From: Xenorhabdus bovienii
GTDB taxonomy: Bacteria; Pseudomonadota; Gammaproteobacteria; Enterobacterales; Enterobacteriaceae
Length of the DNA stretch: 46,694 bases
Assembly (NCBI RefSeq): GCF_024721015.1
Contig: NZ_JANAIF010000032.1
Span: 1-46,694 of the forward strand
Reading direction: 5' to 3'
The number at the start of each line of letters is the position of its first letter. Position 1 is the stretch's first letter. The notes under the pieces are model-generated. The model searched no databases and was not told the DNA's origin. It saw nothing but the letters and a program-made list of their open reading frames with translations. A program made the position numbers and the translations under genes. This document shows, piece after piece, positions 8,840 to 17,304 of this stretch.

Positions 8840-9622
8840 CTATTTAATACTATTCGGTTTTTCTATACTGACAATAAAATTGTCAAAATAAGCATATTGC
8901 TCTACCGGAGGAGCCCAGTCTAACGTTGAACCACCAAAAAATGAACTCCATTTTATAGCATCGATAAAAATATTCCCTTCATTACGCCATTTTAAATCCT
9001 TCAATTTAAATACTTCTTTATCATTAACATATTGTATATAAATACCATCATGTTTGCCGATGCTATTCAGTTTTACGTATTGGGTTAAGGTATACCAGAC
9101 TCCTTTATTTAACGTGATATCAAATTTAAAATAATCACCGCATCGTGATTCTTTCTCAGGATAATAGAGATATCCCTTCAATTCCCCTCGCTCTCGCCAC
9201 ATTAAACGACTACTGAATCCATCAAAATCTCCATTATCTATGCACCCTGACGGGCGATCACCACCTGCCAGCCCCGGCAACTTACCACCTTTGACCCACA
9301 TAAAGTCTTTACTGAACATCACCTTATATTGTAGCCATAACGCCTGATGAGCACCTTTCAGAGGCACATCAAAGGATGTTCCCGCTTTGGAACTGACGGT
9401 ATTAGCAAGATAAGTTATCTCTAGTACTTTATTTCGATCATGTTGAGGATCAACAACAATATTTAAACGGCCTTGATTAAGACCTGACGAAGCTGAGGGT
9501 GAAATACCCCAGTCAGATTTGAAATCCTTAGCAGAATATTTCCCTACTTTATGGTCAAAATTCACGTTAATTAAATCATCATGACTTTGATTAGCAGTAG
9601 AAGTTAAATCGACAGGTGCCAT
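8840..9622 (-). CDS. Polysaccharide lyase family 14-like protein
   Basis: The 260-residue product resembles the PL14 alginate/glucuronan lyase fold. Recognisable blocks are WVKGGKLPGLAGG, the aromatic/arginine strand FSSRLMWRERGELKGYLYYP, and the C-terminal SSFFGGSTLDWAPP followed by YAYFDNF. PL14 enzymes cleave uronate-containing polysaccharides by beta-elimination on a beta-sandwich scaffold. No signal peptide is visible (MAPVDLTSTANQ), so the protein is either cytoplasmic or exported by another route. The ribosome binding site aaggaata is good. No polysaccharide-utilisation genes lie nearby. Family call from motifs only; substrate unknown. Confidence 0.65.
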   Translation of the reverse strand: MAPVDLTSTANQSHDDLINVNFDHKVGKYSAKDFKSDWGISPSASSGLNQGRLNIVVDPQHDRNKVLEITYLANTVSSKAGTSFDVPLKGAHQALWLQYKVMFSKDFMWVKGGKLPGLAGGDRPSGCIDNGDFDGFSSRLMWRERGELKGYLYYPEKESRCGDYFKFDITLNKGVWYTLTQYVKLNSIGKHDGIYIQYVNDKEVFKLKDLKWRNEGNIFIDAIKWSSFFGGSTLDWAPPVEQYAYFDNFIVSIEKPNSIK

Positions 9623-10014
9623 AATTTATTCCTTATATAATTTATATTCTCACCTCTATATAAACATTCAGATATAGATATACTTAAAATAAGATATTTA
9701 TATTTATACTAAATACAAGGTTACAACGCTTTAATCAAAACCTACAATATCTATCACAACACTGACATTATTTATTTAAAAACATCAATAACAGTAAATC
9801 ACAAATTAAATCAATCAATATCAAATCACGTCACTAAAATGCGTGTTTTTATATTGTTCCCATTATTGACGATAGTCAAACCTTATAATTAACCATCGTT
9901 TTTTAAAATACATCATTGGTCTTTTATATTTAATATCTTTACACACCAGATGCGCCAATGCCTCAGATTAAATAAAATAAACTGAGGCATTGGCAGGATT
10001 TCATCTCTTTATTT
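9623..10014. other. AT-rich intergenic region
   Basis: Apart from the hairpin at 9954-9994 I see no gene, tRNA or repeat. The stretch from 9630 to 9940 is strongly AT-rich and probably contains the promoter of the PL14-like gene. Confidence 0.5.
9954..9994 (-). terminator. Terminator of the RBBP9-like hydrolase gene
   Basis: A perfect 13-bp stem (gccaatgcctcag / ctgaggcattggc) with a 15-base all-A/T loop begins 20 bases after the hydrolase stop codon. Confidence 0.65.
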
Positions 10015-10617
10015 TCATCCTGAAACGATGGTTTTTAGAGCATCATAGACAGGTAACAGACGGGTAAAGCCCTCTCTATCAAGAAAATGCCCAGCATTAT
10101 CGACATTAATGATTTTGGTTTGCAATGAATTAGCCAGAGCGTGAGAAGATTGCGGAGAAACAATATAATCGTTGGAAGAAATGATTGAAATACGATGTTC
10201 CGTCACTTCACGCAAGAATGCATAGCTCAATGGTTCGGCTGTAAAAATGTTTAATTTTGGCAAACTCTCCAGCGGAGAATCAAACCCAGAAACTAAAATA
10301 TACCCTCCAATTCGGTCAGCCGTAGAACTTATCACCTCTAAATGCCGCAATAACGTGACGCAACCGAGGCTATGACCAATAAAAATTGTATCATCATCTG
10401 CCTTTGGTATTACATCAATCAACATCTTGGCCCACATTTCAGGTATCGGTGCCAATGACTCAGGCATTGCAGGCACCATAACCTCCGCACCTTGCTCAGT
10501 AAGCACTTCTTTTAACCAAGGGAACCAATGTGATGAAGGTGAGGCACTATATCCATGCACAATAATAATCTTTTTGCCAGAAAATAGGTCGCTACTACTT
10601 ATCGTTCGTTGTGTCAT
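10015..10617 (-). CDS. RBBP9/YdeN-family alpha/beta hydrolase
   Basis: This is a small serine hydrolase (200 residues), probably cytoplasmic. The core fits the RBBP9/YdeN family: IIIVHGYSASPSSHWFPWL at the N-terminus, nucleophile serine in FIGHSLGCVT, aspartate in SSNDYIVSP and histidine in NAGHFLDREG, completing the Ser-Asp-His triad. The start at 10617 is chosen because agga lies eight bases upstream; longer in-frame starts up to 10680 run through an inverted repeat (attccca / tgggaat) and have no better binding site. The substrate is unknown. Confidence 0.82.
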   Translation of the reverse strand: MTQRTISSSDLFSGKKIIIVHGYSASPSSHWFPWLKEVLTEQGAEVMVPAMPESLAPIPEMWAKMLIDVIPKADDDTIFIGHSLGCVTLLRHLEVISSTADRIGGYILVSGFDSPLESLPKLNIFTAEPLSYAFLREVTEHRISIISSNDYIVSPQSSHALANSLQTKIINVDNAGHFLDREGFTRLLPVYDALKTIVSG

Positions 10618-10684
10618 TGACATTATCCTAGTGAGTAACATTCCCACTAAATGGGAATAAAATTGTCTATCCCTTCCCATTCTA

Positions 10685-10714
10685 TTTTAGCGCCTAGATT
10701 TTTAGGCGCTAAAA
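10685..10714. terminator. Bidirectional terminator
   Basis: A perfect 12-bp stem (ttttagcgccta / taggcgctaaaa) with a 6-base AT loop lies 13 bases after the NADAR stop codon and upstream of the hydrolase start. A/T runs flank it on both sides. Confidence 0.7.
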
Positions 10715-10727
10715 TTTAATCTATGTC

Positions 10728-11270
10728 TTATATTTTTAATTCTTCACGTACAGCCATCAAGGCAAATCCTAATAAATTCAAACCATTCCACGTCAACGGA
10801 TTCTCAATATTGGCAAAATCTTCTGCCAGCCCGATACCCCAAATACGATCAACAGGACTCGCTTCGACCAGTATTTTATCTCCCGTATTCAATAAAAACT
10901 CTGCCAAAGCATTATCTTGAGAAAATTTTGCCAGATTACCGTCAATCACGATCGCCAATCGATGTTCATCCCAAATCGATTGGTTAAACCCACGAACCTC
11001 GCGCCCATACGCTTTCGCTGCACCTGGGTTTTTAGCATTGATAATTTTTTCCAGTGTTGCAGAATCATTAAATAAACGCGCCTTTTCTGCCATCATATAA
11101 TGTTCAGTACTGGAATAACTTACGTTATTAACGATAAATGGTGCTGGATACCACTGGCTTAGGCAGGATTTTGTTATGTAATCAGTATGATTATTTTTAT
11201 GCCCCCAGAAAAAAAGATATTTAAGCTTTTTTCCTGATTGATAACGTTCACATAAAGTTCTCATGTCCAT
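10728..11270 (-). CDS. ybiA: NADAR family N-glycosidase, YbiA-like
   Basis: The protein (180 residues) has the NADAR/YbiA signature blocks: FFWGH near residue 21, SQWYPAPF, the helix STEHYMMAEKA, a central AKAYGREVRGF, DRIWGIGL and the closing NLLGFALMAVREEL. YbiA-type enzymes hydrolyse N-glycosidic bonds in riboflavin-pathway intermediates; other NADAR proteins act on ADP-ribosylated substrates. It is cytoplasmic and monocistronic, ending at a strong bidirectional hairpin. A second ATG two codons inside is an alternative start. Confidence 0.85.
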   Translation of the reverse strand: MDMRTLCERYQSGKKLKYLFFWGHKNNHTDYITKSCLSQWYPAPFIVNNVSYSSTEHYMMAEKARLFNDSATLEKIINAKNPGAAKAYGREVRGFNQSIWDEHRLAIVIDGNLAKFSQDNALAEFLLNTGDKILVEASPVDRIWGIGLAEDFANIENPLTWNGLNLLGFALMAVREELKI

Positions 11271-11481
11271 ATAAATTCTCTATAACATGCTAATTCATTT
11301 AAAATAGATAGTTAAACCTACCATGCAAAATTCTTTTTATTCTTGTCGATGTAAACCATGTCAATTCTATGGTATGAAATAAAAACAACAAGAAGATATT
11401 CAAATAAAATTGAGAGGATATAAAAATGGCAAATGAACATAGTTACATATAATATCAATAAGTTACGTTATTATTTCGGAG

Positions 11482-11934
11482 TCATTTGATGTTTGATTTA
11501 CGCCCTATGGCAAACACGGCTGCCAGCCCAACCAGATCAATGGTAATTAGCGTTCCTGCAAACAACATTTCGCCCTTGAACGCAAAGACAGTCGCTATGG
11601 TTAAGATAAACATCGCAATGGAAAATCCCATCCACTGCCCCCTTTTATCCTTTGTGATCATGCTATCAAGTGCCTTTTTCTGATTATCATGCCGGAAACG
11701 CTGCTCTTTTTCTCTGAAAGACAATATTCTTTCTGCACAACCAGACAGGATTGACTCGTAGTTCTTCAACACATCAGGGGATGGAAGCGGTTCAGAACAA
11801 CGAGAAATCACCTGACTTTCCGAGGAATTTCTATCTGATAAATCAGAATCCAAGATCTCGCGATAATCATTTGCGGGCATAATGTCAAGAATACTCCCTA
11901 TCGCTCTAAAATAATGACAAATGTTAGAACCCAT
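11482..11934 (-). CDS. DUF2335 predicted membrane protein (phage-associated)
   Basis: A 150-residue protein with a soluble N-terminal half and two C-terminal membrane helices (WMGFSIAMFILTIATVFAF and FAGTLITIDLVGLAAVFAIG). The amphipathic stretch before them (CAERILSFREKEQRFRHDNQ) is the pattern of DUF2335 proteins often found in prophages and islands. The ribosome binding site aggagaagat is strong. It lies downstream of the Cro-like gene on the same strand and was probably part of the early phage operon. Function unknown. Confidence 0.7.
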   Translation of the reverse strand: MGSNICHYFRAIGSILDIMPANDYREILDSDLSDRNSSESQVISRCSEPLPSPDVLKNYESILSGCAERILSFREKEQRFRHDNQKKALDSMITKDKRGQWMGFSIAMFILTIATVFAFKGEMLFAGTLITIDLVGLAAVFAIGRKSNIK

Positions 11935-12046
11935 ATCTTCTCCTGAACAATATACACAAAAAACATCAGAATAAAATCAATGAGATAATTAAGTCTGTTC
12001 AATAATAGATACCGATTAATCATACTCCTGATATTTTTTAATTCTT

Positions 12047-12241
12047 CTATACAGCCTGTTTCTGACTGGGAAATGGCCGACATTCTTCAGCTTTGTAACT
12101 GCCATCTTCCTGGCGGATCAAAAATATTTTACGACCTGCTCGCAACGCTTTACTTATGGCGGTTTGATGAACACCGACCAGACTTGCTGCTTTCACTTGG
12201 CCATTTTTCTTCACATATTCTGATAATAAGATCTTTTCCAT
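12047..12241 (-). CDS. Cro-like phage repressor
   Basis: A 64-residue DNA-binding protein with the small Cro fold: LLSEYVKKNGQVKAASLVG, recognition helix HQTAISKALRAGR, then a beta strand KIFLIRQEDGSYKAEECRPF. Cro proteins switch temperate phages to lytic growth by repressing the cI promoter. It is transcribed divergently from the cI-like gene with a 100-base operator region between. The ribosome binding site aggagaaaacgt is good. Family assignment is by length, motif and arrangement. Confidence 0.78.
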   Translation of the reverse strand: MEKILLSEYVKKNGQVKAASLVGVHQTAISKALRAGRKIFLIRQEDGSYKAEECRPFPSQKQAV

Positions 12242-12341
12242 ACGTTTTCTCCTGTCTACTTCGAAATAATATCCAAAGTATTAAATTTTTCAATACTTTT
12301 AGTATTTATCATTTTAATAGCGTTGGTATTAAAATAGGCTT
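12242..12341. promoter_or_regulatory. cI/cro operator region
   Basis: Copies of an AATACT/AGTATT half-site repeat here: aagtatt (12276-12282), aatactt (12292-12298), agtatt (12301-12306) and ggtatt (12325-12330). The segment 12292-12306 (aatact ttt agtatt) is a perfect dyad. Spacing and position between divergent repressor genes fit a multi-site lambdoid operator controlling both promoters. The protein bound at each site is inferred. Confidence 0.6.
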
Positions 12342-13058
12342 ATGAAAAAGAAACTAACAACAGAACAACTTGCAGATGCCAAACGTTTGAAGCGCATATT
12401 TGTGTCAAGGCAAAAGCAGCTCGGTATCTCTTCTCAAGATGCATTCGCAGACGAGCTTGGCATGACTCAAAGCGCCGTTTCACACTATCTCAATGGTATA
12501 AACGCCCTTAATTTGGAGAGAGCGGCCGACTTCGCTAATAAATTGGGCGTTCGCATTGCAGATTTCAGTCCATCATTAGATCAACAGGCCAGGAAACTCC
12601 TGAAGGTGATCTATGGTGATGATCCTACTCTTGCCGCCCATCAACATCCTCAAAAACAATATCCATTGCTGAACTGGGCAAATGCAGGTAGTTGGTGTGA
12701 AGAACCTGCACCGCTATATCCTGGAAACGATATTGAACAATGGTATGAAACTTCTATTGAATGTTCACCCCATGCTTTCTGGCTGGAAGTTAAAGGTAAT
12801 TCAATGGCATCATCGAATGAATTAAACATACAGCAAGGTATGATCATTTTGATTGACCCTGATGTTAAGCCTACGGCTAATAACTTGGTGATAGCAAAAC
12901 TTGAGGGAGAAAAAGAGCTGACTTTTAAGCAATTAATTACCGAAGGATACGATGCCTATTTAAAGCCTCTGAATCCTCAATACAATATGATACCTCTCAA
13001 TGAGAAAGTGCATATTGTTGGTGTTGTCGTAGAAGCCAAGATAGCTAAGTTACCCTGA
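12342..13058 (+). CDS. CI-like repressor with S24 peptidase domain
   Basis: This 238-residue protein has an N-terminal helix-turn-helix (QDAFADELGMTQSAVSHYLNG) and a LexA/CI-type S24 self-cleaving domain. The likely cleavage bond is Ala115-Gly116 (NWANAGSW), the nucleophile is Ser154 in VKGNSM and the general base is Lys196 in LTFKQL. All three parts are intact, so it should still repress and still respond to RecA during DNA damage. Its usual lysogeny partners (cII, N, O, P) are missing nearby, so it appears to be a leftover or domesticated immunity module. The ribosome binding site is weak (agg four bases before the ATG). Confidence 0.87.
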   Translation: MKKKLTTEQLADAKRLKRIFVSRQKQLGISSQDAFADELGMTQSAVSHYLNGINALNLERAADFANKLGVRIADFSPSLDQQARKLLKVIYGDDPTLAAHQHPQKQYPLLNWANAGSWCEEPAPLYPGNDIEQWYETSIECSPHAFWLEVKGNSMASSNELNIQQGMIILIDPDVKPTANNLVIAKLEGEKELTFKQLITEGYDAYLKPLNPQYNMIPLNEKVHIVGVVVEAKIAKLP

Positions 13059-13498
13059 CAGCAGTAATCAGCCAATAAATTATAGGGGCTGGGTATTTAT
13101 AAACAAAGTGATCGCCATTTTTATTATATTCGACGCCCCCCTGGGCAGGCTTCATATGCAGGCAGAAAAATTTATCAATATTGCCGTTCCTCTCAACACA
13201 TCGATGAATGTGGCATCTTGTCGTCGGTTACTTCATCTTTTTCAAGATGATAAGGCTACAAAAAGTGAACTGATGGAGGAGAAGCGATTTTACCTCTCTG
13301 AATAGCGTGATTTATTTGTTGATAATGACTTAAAAACTGTACAGATCTTATTATAGATGGTGAACAGACAGTAAATATTCAGATTACTCATATTTTTGAT
13401 TATTTTAAAGGAGTTAATTTAAAAATATGATCTGATAATCTTACTATTAAAAATAGTAAGATTACTCTATAAAAACAATTAGTTATTAATTAAAACTT
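13059..13498. other. Intergenic region between CI-like and nuclease-like genes
   Basis: One 65-codon plus-strand frame (13108-13305) is open, but it has no clear ribosome binding site or recognised motif. It could be the remains of a phage gene. The hairpin at 13436-13464 is the only other structure seen. Confidence 0.4.
13436..13464. terminator. Bidirectional AT-rich terminator
   Basis: A perfect 12-bp stem (taatcttactat / atagtaagatta) with loop taaaa lies 35 bases after the nuclease-like gene stop. Confidence 0.55.
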
Positions 13499-14041
13499 TT
13501 ACATAATAATATAATGAAATGGTGTTTTACCAATCTGTTTTAATTGAATATGTTTGGATTTATCTTTAGCATAATAAATTTTATCATTTAAATATTTATC
13601 TACAAGTCCATTCAACTTAGCATGATCTACATTTTTAGTAACACCTACAGCCCAAATACTTCTTAGTTCTATCTCAGATTTTCTAATTTTGCTCACTTTA
13701 TCTAAATCAGAAATCATATTTTTTACACATGAAACAGGGCTGATATTTTGCTTGAACTCTACTGCCAAATATGTCTCTGTAGTCCATCCTTTTTTTCTCA
13801 AAAGGAAATCAGGCTTTAAATAATTACCTTCTTTATTTTTCCTATTATCATACTTGAATGAATATTCTCTCCACCACTCATGATCTGTTTTAGAAAGCAT
13901 ATATGAAAATTCAACCTGAAGCCAAGTTTCCCAGCCTGTAATATTTCCTTCATCAATGATATGAAATTTTTTACAAATCTCCTTATCAGAAAAGAAGCTA
14001 TCAAGCAATTCCATTAAGTGTTCAAAATCTCGATTTATCAT
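13499..14041 (-). CDS. Putative PD-(D/E)XK nuclease-like protein
   Basis: I do not recognise the family of this 180-residue AT-rich gene. It contains a plausible PD-(D/E)XK core: Pro-Asp at residue 78 (LKPDFLLRKKG), then Glu95-x-Lys97 in YLAVEFKQN, with an upstream acidic helix (WLQVEFSYMLS) that could supply the extra glutamate. This pattern is typical of restriction-endonuclease-fold proteins. There is no signal peptide or membrane segment. The ribosome binding site aaggga is good. It stands alone next to the phage immunity remnant, a usual place for cargo such as defence genes. The enzymatic call is inference from a short motif. Confidence 0.45.
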   Translation of the reverse strand: MINRDFEHLMELLDSFFSDKEICKKFHIIDEGNITGWETWLQVEFSYMLSKTDHEWWREYSFKYDNRKNKEGNYLKPDFLLRKKGWTTETYLAVEFKQNISPVSCVKNMISDLDKVSKIRKSEIELRSIWAVGVTKNVDHAKLNGLVDKYLNDKIYYAKDKSKHIQLKQIGKTPFHYIIM

Positions 14042-14412
14042 AATAATTTCCCTTATTCCAACTTAGTGATATTGCTCCATTTTATTCTTTTTTTTAGTTT
14101 TAGATCAAGATATACAGATCAGGGCTGAAAATATATAACCCAGCAACCCAACCAACATTTTACTTGAAGAAACAGTTAGTACCCTAAAATAAAAAAGGCC
14201 ACGCCGAAGCGGAGCCTAGAATATTTCCTGAGTCTTTCAGTATATCGAACTACAGTAAATTTTGCCGGAGTCGAGTTGCAAATTCTCAGTCTACTACTGA
14301 TAGATACGAAAAAGCCTCGCATTTCTGCGAGGCTTCTATGATAACCTTATGTGCTCCGGCCTACACCTTCATCGCTATCATAAGGTCATCGTCTTATTCT
14401 GTTCAGCAATGA
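14042..14412. other. Intergenic region downstream of the cold-shock gene
   Basis: It holds the csp terminator hairpin (14312-14335) and an inverted pair accttatg (14344-14351) / cataaggt (14379-14386). I see no gene. Confidence 0.5.
14306..14335 (-). terminator. Terminator of the cold-shock gene
   Basis: A perfect 10-bp stem (aagcctcgca / tgcgaggctt) with loop tttc is followed on the minus strand by TTTCG. It lies about 78 bases after the csp stop codon. Confidence 0.65.
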
Positions 14413-14628
14413 TTAAGATAAAGCAATCACGTTAGTTGCTGATGGGCCTTTAGCGCCACTTTCTACTGAGAAAGAAACTTCCTGGCCTTCATCTAAAGTT
14501 TTATAATCATTGCTCTGAATTGCAGAAAAATGAACAAAAACATCTTTGCTTCCATCTTTTGGAGAGATAAAGCCAAAACCTTTATCGCTGTTGAACCATT
14601 TAACTGTACCAGTCATTGTATTAGACAT
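14413..14628 (-). CDS. cspA: CspA-family cold-shock protein
   Basis: A 71-residue single cold-shock domain that binds single-stranded nucleic acid and acts as an RNA chaperone. RNP1 (KGFGFI) and RNP2 (VFVHF) are present, and the overall sequence ([26 protein letters not shown]) is closest to CspA/CspB/CspG of E. coli. The start at 14628 has aagga at good spacing; an upstream in-frame ATG would add 24 residues from the leader and is rejected. The long leader carries a cold box, so expression is probably temperature-dependent. The exact paralogue name is uncertain. Confidence 0.9.
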   Translation of the reverse strand: MSNTMTGTVKWFNSDKGFGFISPKDGSKDVFVHFSAIQSNDYKTLDEGQEVSFSVESGAKGPSATNVIALS

Positions 14629-14800
14629 GTTGAATTCCTTTAATTTTTTAAGTTGCCATAAGGCGTTGTAAGGTTTGTTTTCTGTTTTACTTATGGGCAC
14701 TAAGTAGAAGAAATTCGCAATGAAGTGGTATCGAAGATAGCGCTAAAAGGTGAACTACTTTAAACTTGCTTTACATAAATAGGTCTGTACTTCCAAACCG
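14629..14800 (-). promoter_or_regulatory. cspA-type 5' leader with cold box
   Basis: On the minus strand the leader begins with CGGTTTG, two bases, then GTACAGACC (14782-14800), nearly identical to the cold box at the start of E. coli cspA mRNA. GATACC further down also matches that leader. About 170 bases separate it from the ATG, close to the 159-base E. coli leader that refolds with temperature. Recognition is by recalled sequence similarity. Confidence 0.7.
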
Positions 14801-15127
14801 ATGGCGCTATTAAGCACTATTTTTATTTACTTAGCAAGCTTTAATTTTATTTTTTTACACCACCGTCAGTTACTGTACATATACATAGGTAATCCCGGCT
14901 AACGGAAACAGTAAATCATCCATGCCACTCCCTCTACTTTATAGTTATCCCATAGAGCCGCCCACCATCCAGCGTCCTTAGTGATAAACCCCGATCGCGC
15001 AAAACATGGACATTATTATGGGTCTGTATGTTGCGCAAAGGACAATTGAGTTTTTATGCTACGTTATCCAAAGTGCAGAAAGAAATGGAAACAGATTCAT
15101 CTAATAGCCTGCCTCTGGATGAGATTT
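14801..15127. other. Junction between csp promoter and nitrilase cluster
   Basis: The csp promoter must lie near 14800-14850. From about 14930 to 15100 the plus strand has protein-like open stretches (for example 32 codons from 15006) interrupted by the triple stop TAG-TGA-TAA near 14980. This could be a gene remnant left at an insertion junction, but no family is recognisable. Confidence 0.3.
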
Positions 15128-17053
15128 TTAATAATCAATCCCTAATTTCTTTAAGCGTGAGATCAAGGTTGTTGGGTTTATTCCCAACAATCTCGCTGCG
15201 CCGTTATCACCAAAAATTTTCCCTTTGCATTGTTTAACCGCAAGGGAAAGATTTTTAATTTCCAACTCCTTGAATTGTTCTATAGTCAGAACGCCTTCGG
15301 TTTGTTGATATTCATTGTAAATATCCTGACGCTGAATCTTAGGTTGCTGTTGATCTTGTTCCAACAAATATTTAAAGGAAACAGCGCCTTGCCTTGCCGT
15401 AATTAGCGCCCGTTCGATGACATTTTGCAACTCACGGATATTACCGGGCCAGTCATATTGCTGAAGCTCCAAAATATGCTTTTGTGAAAATGGCAGATAC
15501 TTAATTTTACGATTGTCACAAATCAGTCTGGTAAAATGTGTAACCAAAAGCGGAATATCTTCCCTACGGTCACGCAAGGCAGGGGAATGAATCGGAAATA
15601 CATTTAAACGGAAATACAGGTCTTCACGAAAGCGTTTATATTTCACCTCTTCTTTTAAATTACGGTTGGTGGCGGCAATAATCCGCACATTCACATGCCG
15701 CGTTTTTTCTTCGCCGACCCGCTCAAAGGTGCCTTCTTGCAATACACGCAGTAGCTTACTTTGTAACTCTGGTTGAATATCGCCAATTTCATCTAAAAAT
15801 AATGTGCCTTGGTCTGCCAATTCAAAACGACCGATACGGTCACGCACAGCCCCAGTAAATGCACCTTTGACATGCCCGAAAAATTCACTTTCAAACAGTT
15901 CCGAAGGAATCGCGGCACAATTGACCCGAATAAGTGGTTGTTGTTTACGGTGACTGAATTGGTGAATTGCGCGGGCAATCAGTTCCTTGCCTGTACCGGA
16001 TTCACCATAAATCATCACGTTGGCATCCGTTGAGGCGACTACCTTGATTTTTTCGATAATCTGTAAAATAGATGCACTATTACCGACAATTTCATGGTAT
16101 TTATTTTCTTGTAAAATTTCCTCCTGCAAATATTCGTTTTGCTGTTCCAGTCGGCTTTTTAAATCTTGCAGTTCTTCAAGGGCATGGGTCAGTTGTTTTT
16201 CGGTATTCAGCCGATCGGTAATATCGCGAAATACCACCACTGCACCGATAATTTCACTGTCACGGATCACTGGGGTACTGGTAAATTCCACTGGAAAGTA
16301 ACTGCCGTCACGCCGCCAAAAATTTTCCTGAATACCTTCATACACAATACCGTCATGTACTGCCGCGTAAATCGGGCACTCCTCAACAGGGTAATGATCG
16401 CCATTGTCATGGGTATGGTGATGGATTTTATGAATATTATTACTCAGCACATCTTCAGGTTGCAGCCCCAGCATTTTAGCCCCGGCAGGATTGATAAAGG
16501 TGCACAAGCCTTGCTTGTTGATACTGTAAATACCGTCCCCGACTGAACTCAGTAATAAATGCTTGCCTGTGTCGGAGTCGATAAACAATTCTTGTAAGGC
16601 TTGCCATTCTTTTAAATCTGTACGGATGGCTTTATCGGTATTTTTCTTAAGTTGGCGCAGTTCTAACTCTCTGACATCCACCAGCGACCATATCAACAAT
16701 GTTTTGTTTTTATAGGGCAATGAAATAGAAGTGATATCTAACTGGATTTTTTCACCATGTTTATCAAAGGAACATAGCTCATTGTTCCAAGCCCAATCTT
16801 TTTCCAAAGCTTCTTCGGTAAATGCCAGCAGGTGTGGCAGTTGGCTTAAATGACCAAAAACGGAAGTTATTGTTTTTTGAATAATTTCATGACGTTCATA
16901 ACGCAATAATCGAGTGGCACTGATATTCACATCAATAAACTGGTTTTGATGTGGATCTAACACAATTAATGCCTGTGATGTGTGTTCAAATACCAACGGG
17001 CGAATCGAGTTTTCAGAAGTTACCCAATCCGAAATAAAATCAGTTGTATTCAT
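15128..17053 (-). CDS. Sigma-54-dependent regulator (PAS-PAS-AAA+-Fis)
   Basis: A 641-residue enhancer-binding protein. The N-terminal third has two or three PAS-like sensor segments (ALIVDPHQNQ; then [20 protein letters not shown] and a PAC-like REDITDR-type end, [11 protein letters not shown]), suggesting a small ligand or redox input. The central AAA+ domain has Walker A GESGTGKE, the sigma-54 contact loop GAFTGA and [11 protein letters not shown]. The C-terminus is a Fis-type helix-turn-helix ([20 protein letters not shown]). The start at 17053 is chosen for its gagg site; further ATGs up to 17086 lack one. It is divergent from the nitrilase operon, whose promoter is of the -24/-12 type, so it is the likely activator. 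Confidence 0.9.
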   Translation of the reverse strand: MNTTDFISDWVTSENSIRPLVFEHTSQALIVLDPHQNQFIDVNISATRLLRYERHEIIQKTITSVFGHLSQLPHLLAFTEEALEKDWAWNNELCSFDKHGEKIQLDITSISLPYKNKTLLIWSLVDVRELELRQLKKNTDKAIRTDLKEWQALQELFIDSDTGKHLLLSSVGDGIYSINKQGLCTFINPAGAKMLGLQPEDVLSNNIHKIHHHTHDNGDHYPVEECPIYAAVHDGIVYEGIQENFWRRDGSYFPVEFTSTPVIRDSEIIGAVVVFRDITDRLNTEKQLTHALEELQDLKSRLEQQNEYLQEEILQENKYHEIVGNSASILQIIEKIKVVASTDANVMIYGESGTGKELIARAIHQFSHRKQQPLIRVNCAAIPSELFESEFFGHVKGAFTGAVRDRIGRFELADQGTLFLDEIGDIQPELQSKLLRVLQEGTFERVGEEKTRHVNVRIIAATNRNLKEEVKYKRFREDLYFRLNVFPIHSPALRDRREDIPLLVTHFTRLICDNRKIKYLPFSQKHILELQQYDWPGNIRELQNVIERALITARQGAVSFKYLLEQDQQQPKIQRQDIYNEYQQTEGVLTIEQFKELEIKNLSLAVKQCKGKIFGDNGAARLLGINPTTLISRLKKLGIDY

Positions 17054-17072
17054 ATTATTCCTCATATTCATA

Positions 17073-17088
17073 TTATGAAGTTTCATAA
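17073..17088. promoter_or_regulatory. Candidate activator site upstream of the nitrilase operon
   Basis: TTATGAA-GT-TTCATAA is a near-perfect dyad about 140-155 bases upstream of the sigma-54 promoter, a usual distance for an enhancer site. Related ttcataat sequences follow at about 17104. It covers the 5' end of the regulator's leader, so it could also be autoregulatory. Binding is inferred. Confidence 0.4.
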
Positions 17089-17228
17089 TTGAAACTATAA
17101 AAATTCATAATACTACGGAAAATCATAACATCCCAGCGGTCCCATTTATATTAATAAAAATATTTTATATAAATTTTAATTATATTTTTCAATGAGATAA
17201 ACACAAATCCCCTGCCCAGAAATATAAC

Positions 17229-17246
17229 TTGGCATAGCTTTCGCTA
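17229..17246 (+). promoter_or_regulatory. Sigma-54 (-24/-12) promoter of the nitrilase operon
   Basis: The sequence ttGGcatagctttcGCta has GG at 17231-17232 and GC at 17243-17244, separated by exactly ten bases, as sigma-54 promoters require. It matches TGGCA at -24 but has TCGC rather than TTGC at -12. The first gene starts 60 bases downstream. Confidence 0.7.
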
Positions 17247-17304
17247 TAACACAGGAAGACGACATATTGATTAATTCCAAAATAACATTGAACTAGGAGC
17301 TGTT

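Noticed and set aside
11898..12083. 61-codon minus-strand frame overlapping the ends of the cro-like and DUF2335 genes
   Set aside because: Overlaps both well-supported genes, and DUF2335 has its own strong ribosome binding site.
12073..12345. 90-codon plus-strand frame opposite the cro-like gene
   Set aside because: It is antisense to cro and crosses the operator region; no ribosome binding site or motif.
13108..13305. 65-codon plus-strand frame after the CI-like gene
   Set aside because: No recognisable motif or clear start signal; kept only as a possible phage remnant in the region note.
16166..16546. 126-codon plus-strand frame inside the sigma-54 regulator gene
   Set aside because: Antisense to conserved PAS/AAA+ coding sequence, which fully explains it.
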